Origin: Spirogloea muscicola
Lineage: Eukaryota; Streptophyta; Zygnematophyceae; Spirogloeales; Spirogloeaceae
Direction: 5' to 3'
NCBI GenBank assembly: GCA_009602725.1
Contig: WELB01000042.1
Span: 695,573 to 759,572, forward strand
Length of the DNA stretch: 64,000 nt
Shown piece by piece: positions 58,840-64,000 of the stretch (the first letter of the stretch is position 1; each line of letters opens with the position of its first letter). A program made the position numbers and the translations under genes. The notes below the pieces were generated by a model, which saw only the letters and a program-made list of their open reading frames with translations, did no database searches and had not been told where the DNA came from.

Positions 58840-59420
58840 ACGATAAGTACTTAGTTATTTCTGCTAACCCCTCAAATCTCTTCTTAAATCGGCGTCGGAA
58901 GCAGGGACGCGGTCGGCAAGGCTGCCAGCGGCAAAGAGCGGAAAGTATGCTGTTCACCCGGCCGATGATGACTTTATGGCGCTGGCGATGGACGTGAACG
59001 GGGCATTCGGCAGTCGCTGGCTGGACCTTTGCAGCAGCCTGGCACGGCAGGTCATTGATCGGCCATTAAGCGTTGGCAGGGCCAGCAAGGAAAGCTGCCC
59101 AGCTTCAACGTCGCCGGTTCGCTTGCTGTATGCGGCAATCCAAATCCTTCCAACCGTCCCAGGCTCACGCGGTGCACCTGCGGGCAGGCCATGCCATGGC
59201 TCCATTGGAAGAGATCACTTTTACTTCTCTTCTTTCACAGCTCCCGCCCCCTTTGGAAGAGCTCATCTCTTGGCTGGCTCTCACAGCCATTGCCTTCACT
59301 GGAGGAGCTGTTTCCAAAGGCGGCGAGGGCTGTGAAAGAAGAATAAGCTCATTAGAGTAAGGCAACGACTGTGAGAGGCCAGCCCTCGCCAGAGGAATGT
59401 ACAAGATCTGCAAGGGCCGG
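58840..59420 (+). mobile_element. 5'-truncated LINE: ORF2 C-terminus and 3' tail
   Basis: Frames at 58850-59060 read VISANPSNLFLNRRRKQG, then DDDFMALAMDVNGAFGSRWL and LCSSLARQ, matching the FFPLAIDTHGALGARWLEL block of the copy at 12.1-12.8 kb. The tail from 59200 holds two oppositely oriented modules (ggctggctctcacagccatt near 59272, gactgtgagaggccagccct near 59369). Confidence 0.6.
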
Positions 59421-59779
59421 TTCACGAGCGCTTACGAAACTAGCGACAAAACGACTCTCCTTGACTTCCGCGGAAGGCCACTCAATCGGATTGAATGCGT
59501 GATGATGTCAATGTTGACCCTCGCTCATCGTTATTTCTCGTTCAGAGCCTAATGAGAGCTGTGATTATGAGTTCAAAATACTCAACTGGGGCAACTGGGG
59601 CAGGCATCGGAGAAGCGACTCTCCTCGAGGGAGTCCCGCGCTCTCTCCGCGCCTTCCTGCCCATGGTGGTGATGGCAGCAGACTCTGAGGAAGCAGGCCA
59701 GCAGCAACTCAAAGAAGGTGGCGTGGGTGCGGACAAGCAAGGAGGAGATGTGAGCGAAAGGGGCTCAATAGCCCCTGTT

Positions 59780-60440
59780 GATAGTGAGTAGAAGAACTGG
59801 CTCTCCCAAATGGGCAAGGGCTGTGAAAAGCCAGCCCGAATGTGAGTGGGCACAGGCCCACTGACCCCCTTTCATATTGATGGAAAGAATAAGGTGGTGT
59901 ACAGAATGGTTGTACAGAGTGGTGGTGGCCTGGGGGGTGAGGCCAGCCTGAAGTGCCGCTTCGGATCAACCAGCTACGAAACACTCACCCCTCACCCCTC
60001 CTGAGCCCTGATCAGGGCCCCGGCCCCAAGTGTAACCCGGCCCAGTGCTTCCTGCTAAGCAACCGCAGGTCGGGGAAACTGGGCTCCTGGGAGCGGGTCC
60101 CCTGGCCCTGTTGATACTCCAGCTATTTATACACACTCCAACCACCTGGCCAGGGCCAGGGACGGCTTCGAAAGAAAGTGGGTCTCCTAGGGGGGGTAGG
60201 GCTGTGAAAGAGAAGTGGCTCTCCCAATGGGGGCAAGGGCTGTGAGAAGCCAGCCCGAAAAGAATTGACAAGGTTCAAAGGGGCCAAACTACGAGCTAAG
60301 CAGCGACTGCGGGGCCTGTGAAAAGCCAGCCCAGAAAGTATGAACAAGGTCAAAAAGGGTCAAAAGGGCCAAATTACACAGCTAAGCAAGAAACTACAGC
60401 AAATGGGAGCTCAGTAACCCCGAGTCAGCAGCCGCAAGTC
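59780..60440 (-). mobile_element. LINE-tail and module copies, one near-identical to 17.8 kb
   Basis: Module near 59790-59840 (ctggctctcccaaatgggca). The reverse of an ORF2 end lies at about 60050-60110 (gctaagcaaccgcaggtcgg, gcgggtcccctggcc), close to that at 12430-12480. The 60209-60320 unit (gagaagtggctctcccaatg through gagctaagcagcgactgcgg) differs by only a base or two from 17773-17880. A further ORF2-end reverse lies near 60408-60440. Confidence 0.6.
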
Positions 60441-60789
60441 GGAGTAGCTTGCAGCTGGAAAAGAAATAGCTGGAAACGAGGCACCCCGACGAAACCCAGA
60501 AGTAGCAGCCAAATCGCGTTCTGCCTGTGGGAACTCGTGATGGATACCTGGTTGTGCCAAGGGGTTTTTGCGCTTTGGTGTTCCTTCGAAAAAATGTCCA
60601 TTGGGTCAGCACGCTGTTGAGTCAGCAGTGCGCGTGCTGACCCGACGGACAACTGCGACCATAGCGCCACGTGGCAGCCAAGTTGGCCCGGGCAAGCCGC
60701 CTTCAGGATCGAGAAGCGGCCCCTCCCGAGTGGGACGGTTAGACAGGATTACAAGCTAATAGGCGGGGAATTATCCCTGCATATGTGTT

Positions 60790-60955
60790 TAACAAGGGGA
60801 AAGAGAAGCTCTTCCAAGTAAGGCAATGGCTGTGAGAGGCCAGCTCAAGCGAATGTATAAGGCCAAAAGCGCACGCAAATACTCCCCTTGATTACTGCGA
60901 GCGGATGCTCAGTAACCACTAGTCAACAAATGCAGGTCAAAGGAACCGGAGGGCC
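60790..60955 (-). repeat. Repeat-module copy with LINE-tail scrap
   Basis: Contains gaagctcttccaagtaaggc, then aatggctgtgagaggccagc, then gctcagtaaccactagtcaa near 60907. Confidence 0.45.
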
Positions 60956-61089
60956 GGCAAAGCGTCGCCATTACGCCTGCGAGACTACGCCGGGCGCCCG
61001 CCCCATGCCCACGCCCACTCTCGTCTACGCCCACCTCGCCCAGCTCAACTTCAAGCCCATTTCTCCATCGTCAAGCACCTGCCGTCGCA

Positions 61090-61572
61090 ATGCAGGCGCA
61101 GAGGATCACGCCCTTCCTGTGGTTCGACGGCGCCGCCGAGGAGGCGGCGCAGTTCTACGCCGGCGTGTTCGCGGGCGGCCGCGTACTGGAGGTGTCGCGC
61201 TACGGCGCGGGCTCTCGATACCCAGAGGGCACCGCCCTCACCGTCAGCTTCGAGCTGGAGGGCCTGCGCTTCGCGGCGCTCAACGGCGGGCCCGAGTACC
61301 ACTTCACTGAGGCCATCTCGCTGGCCGTCAGCTGCGAGACGCAGGAGGAGGTCGACGGGCTGTGGGCCAAGCTCACGGCCGACGGTGGCAAGCCCGGGCG
61401 CTGCGCCTGGCTCAAGGACAAGTACGGCGTGTCGTGGCAGATCGTGCCGGTGCAGCTGAAGCAGCTGCTGGGCGACCCAGACCCGGCCAAGGCGCAGCGC
61501 GTGATGCAGGCCATGATGACAATGTCCAAGATCGACATCGCCGGCTTGCAGGCGGCGCACCGCGGCGACTGA
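61090..61572 (+). CDS. VOC superfamily PhnB-like protein (3-demethylubiquinone methyltransferase-like fold)
   Basis: Single open frame of 160 codons, no intron, unlike every other gene here. It opens with ITPFLWFDGAAEEAAQFYAG, then TALTVSFELEGLRFAALNGG, EAISLAVSCETQEEVDGLW and CAWLKDKYGVSWQIVP. These are the landmarks of the PhnB-like VOC family (PF06983), common in bacteria: start ITPxLWFxxxAEEA, LNGGPxxxFxxAISLxV, a CxWLxDxxGxSWQIVP block, then an MxxMxKxDIAxL end. The length matches bacterial members. Despite an old family name it is not known to be a methyltransferase; the activity is unknown. It probably acts in the cytosol, as no targeting peptide is seen. Gene context gives no clue. 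A bacterial origin by transfer is plausible, but the codon bias is as GC-rich as other exons. Confidence 0.9.
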   Translation: MQAQRITPFLWFDGAAEEAAQFYAGVFAGGRVLEVSRYGAGSRYPEGTALTVSFELEGLRFAALNGGPEYHFTEAISLAVSCETQEEVDGLWAKLTADGGKPGRCAWLKDKYGVSWQIVPVQLKQLLGDPDPAKAQRVMQAMMTMSKIDIAGLQAAHRGD

Positions 61573-62731
61573 GCGTGGCATGGCCACCTAGACGCTCTTG
61601 AGGAGCTCCCACCCAACGTTTGTCTCTCTGCTAGCTTTGCTCGCGGCCTCTGCTCTGTGTCGCGATGTCTTGGCCTCATTTGTGGTCAAAGCGGTTCTCT
61701 TGTCAGCAGCTGCGCTGATCGATGGCGAGTGGCCTTGGGCTCCAGTAGCACTAGTCTTCGGAGGCTGCCTTTCTGTGGGTGGCTCCTTGCATGACCATTG
61801 ACGTGGTCAGCAACGACAGGTGGACATGCGTAGCCACTTCATCTGGGTGTTAAGCCAGACTTCAGGCCGTCAGGTCCCTGACACCTGACAACACGTTCAT
61901 AGCAACAATTTTGCATGACACTCCATCAGAAGGGCTCCGCTTGTGTCATTGCGCCAAGACTGCCTAAGATCAGAATCTACTTAGTCAATGACTGGGGGGT
62001 TATTCTTTTCAAGGACTGGGGGATAATAAGCTGACAAGACGTCAATCTAGGCTTCGTGGACTTTGCACTCTACATTTCAGGCCCTGTACAAGCCAACACT
62101 GCAGAAAGTCTAAGCCACCAACAACACCCACGGCCAACGACCAACGACCAACGACCAAAGCACATAGTCCAAGGAAACAACTAAATTGCTGCCAAAATAG
62201 ACCATCCACCACTATTCAACAAGATTGCAAGCCAAGCTTTGCTGTCAGAGCTCGGACTGCGCCCTTGTTCCGTATAGCGTCATCCTCCTGTAGATGACCA
62301 GCTGGAAAAGGTGGGGCGACATCAACACGGGCCGGGCGAGAGCAATCGACAAGTTTCTCACAGCTCCCAACTTGCAAGTCAATGTGATATCGATAAGCAT
62401 TTTCACAAGCTAAGCTCACAGGCTAGTGATTACAATGTTGCCGCGACCTGGATCCATAGATCGACAGAAAGAATGTGAACATTGGCGCTTCAGTGATGAC
62501 ATCCTACTTATACACTGTACTTATGTAAAGAAATAATCAAGTCAGGCATTTGTAGGCGGCAAATGCTCGTCAGGTACAGCACCTTGCAGGAACACAATCT
62601 CAGCTCCTGCCAAAGCTGACTCCTGCGGATTCCAGTCGAAGTGCTATCAGCATGGCAATTGCTATCACTCCGCAGGATAACAGCCTAGAGACCAGAGCCC
62701 TCATCTTGCTCGCAGGAGAGCTGACTCTAGT
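61573..62731. other. Convergent 3' spacer
   Basis: About 1.16 kb between the VOC gene (+) and the RING-CH gene (-). An 8-base unit (cgaccaac) repeats near 62134-62158. No exon recognised. Confidence 0.35.
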
Positions 62732-64000
62732 TCAGGTAAGCTGCGGCAAGAGTCGTGTGGTGGGCGTGGACCCAGATGCTGCAGAGAGGGTGCTTGCCTG
62801 CTGCTGGCGGCGCCTGCGGAAGATATTGAAGGCTCGAATAATAATGTAGCAGGGGACTAAGAGGGCAACAGCTCGAAACAGCAGCACCTGCCAGTTCAAG
62901 CACCACATTAGCTTGATAATATGGCAGACCTTCCTATGTAGGTCAAAATCTTTCGGAGGGCTGTCTAGACTGTCCTTAGCATAAAGAACCTGTTCACATA
63001 TCCTAGATAAGAGTCTTTGTTTAACTTGAAGCTTGGTTACGAGCTCACAGTGAAAATGTCATCATCGCTGTCGTCATCCATTTGGATCATCTGAAGAGCA
63101 TGCCGAAGGAGGAGGAGAGCCAGCAGCTGCAGAGCATTCCAGCTTTGAGTAACGCTTCCGCTTCATTTCTCCAGGTCGTGTGGGAGTATCCAAAATGGAT
63201 ATATGGTAGCATCACGTGTGGGTGTATCACATACATGTAGAGTGTAGCATCAAGTAAGTGATAGACGAGGACAATCCACGGGACTTGAGAATCTCACCGT
63301 CAAGGCTGCTGCTCTGAAATGGGCACCGTTATTGTAGACTGCTGTATAGGTGTCATAATCAAGGTCTAGGAGCTGATGATTGCCAGAATCTATGTGCGCC
63401 CTACTGTTTGTACGGAGAGGATGTCCTGCTGGAAGGAACCACCGCTCCCTGCAGGTGAGCAAGAAGTACGTGTAAATTCATAGACCAAACCCAAGCCTTG
63501 GCATCGTCCTTGGCCGCAGCCAACGAACAAGTGTAGACTGACCATACAAATTAGTGAGATGACCTTACCTGAAGTCAATTATGGTTGTTACTGGGTGTTG
63601 GGGCAGCAAAGGTGGTGGAGCAGTGTAGCCGGGCTGATAAGGCTGCAGACATCCCAAATGCACAACACAATGTTAGAAACATGCTGGTTAAGATTGACAT
63701 ATTTGAGGACACATGTAACATCTGCTAGCTTGTGGATCACCCATGACTCCATCAGTCACAACTCCTAAGATGAGGAAACATAAACAGCGCCTAATGTCAT
63801 CCCTGCTTCTGAATACAGCTCACCCAAGAAACAGCAGCGCATGTTGTCAAGTGAGAGAGCGGTCATACCTTGTGGCAAATTTCACAAGTCAGGTTACCCT
63901 TCTCCGAACACCACCTCTGAACACATTTGCGGTGAGCGTACTGCAAGCAAGCATGCACAGGAGGCACTTCAGGCCGTACGTCACATGTGCACTAACAATC
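62732..64000 (-). CDS. RING-CH (RINGv) membrane protein, plant DUF3675 type (5' end outside window)
   Basis: Exons (minus strand): 63940-63869, 63642-63569, 63448-63298, 63126-63049 and 62887-62732; the gene enters from beyond the window. The first exon is the end of a RING-CH finger: YAHRKCVQRWCSEKGNLTCE then ICHK, giving the H-x2-C...C-x2-C ligands; the first cysteines are upstream. Next is QPYQPGYTAPPP, the hallmark following the finger in plant RINGv proteins, then WFLPAGHP, AVYNNGAHFRAAALT, LLALLLLRHAL (membrane segment 1) and VLLFRAVALLVPCYIIIRAF (segment 2) with a basic stop-transfer FRRRRQQQ. These proteins are E3 ubiquitin ligases of endomembranes (MARCH-like). The stop is at 62732-62734. 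Confidence 0.85.

Noticed and set aside
62652-62849. 65-codon plus-strand frame
   Set aside because: Opposite the last exon of the RING-CH gene, which is supported by motif and splice phase.
1-64000. CRISPR arrays, tRNA or rRNA genes
   Set aside because: No regularly spaced repeats and no recognisable tRNA or rRNA cores by eye; a covariance-model scan was not possible.

Overview
This window looks like nuclear DNA of a green alga (Viridiplantae). Almost every gene is broken into many short exons with GT-AG introns and occasional GC-AG ones. Exons and gene starts are GC-rich (CGG/CCG runs, two runs of N in such sequence), while introns are closer to balanced. Several genes belong to plant-lineage families: a shikimate-kinase-like SKL2 with CS domain, an ELM2/SANT protein of the plant type, a voltage-channel/cNBD/ankyrin protein, an SPX protein and a plant-type RING-CH protein. 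I cannot name the species. No rRNA, tRNA or CRISPR array was recognised.

Layout: (1) 0-11 kb: a LINE tail, a mitochondrial carrier (+), and a large ELM2/SANT chromatin-type protein (-), arranged tail to tail. (2) 11-18 kb: a repeat cluster built mainly from 5'-truncated LINE tails and a roughly 60-110 bp repeat module in both orientations. (3) 18-28 kb: a plant-type cation channel (+) tail to tail with an SPX phosphate-sensor protein (-). (4) 28-38 kb: GC-rich and repeat DNA, then SKL2 (+) and a CrtI-type carotenoid desaturase-like flavoprotein (+), both probably plastid-targeted. (5) 38.7-46 kb: a class I glutamine-amidotransferase-like protein (-) head to head with exocyst SEC15 (+); both 5' ends fall in a 549-base N gap. 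(6) 48-52 kb: a multi-exon pentameric ligand-gated ion channel (pLGIC, +), followed by a decayed copy of its TM1-TM2 exon. (7) 55-56 kb: a TVP38/TMEM64 (DedA/VTT) membrane protein (-). (8) 57-61 kb: two inverted Ty1/copia Gag fossils and more LINE tails. (9) 61-64 kb: an intronless VOC/PhnB-like protein (+) and a RING-CH membrane protein (-) that runs off the window.

The genes do not form a pathway. The most interesting items are: the pLGIC, a family land plants are generally held to lack; a Shaker-type channel whose selectivity filter reads TSIGPAYS in place of a GYG-type filter; and an amidotransferase-like protein in which the catalytic Cys-His-Glu is replaced by Ser-His-Asp. For the carrier, ELM2/SANT, amidotransferase-like and TVP38 genes the exon chains I propose keep reading frame across every junction. 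All gene models come from reading splice sites and family motifs by eye, without transcripts or database searches.
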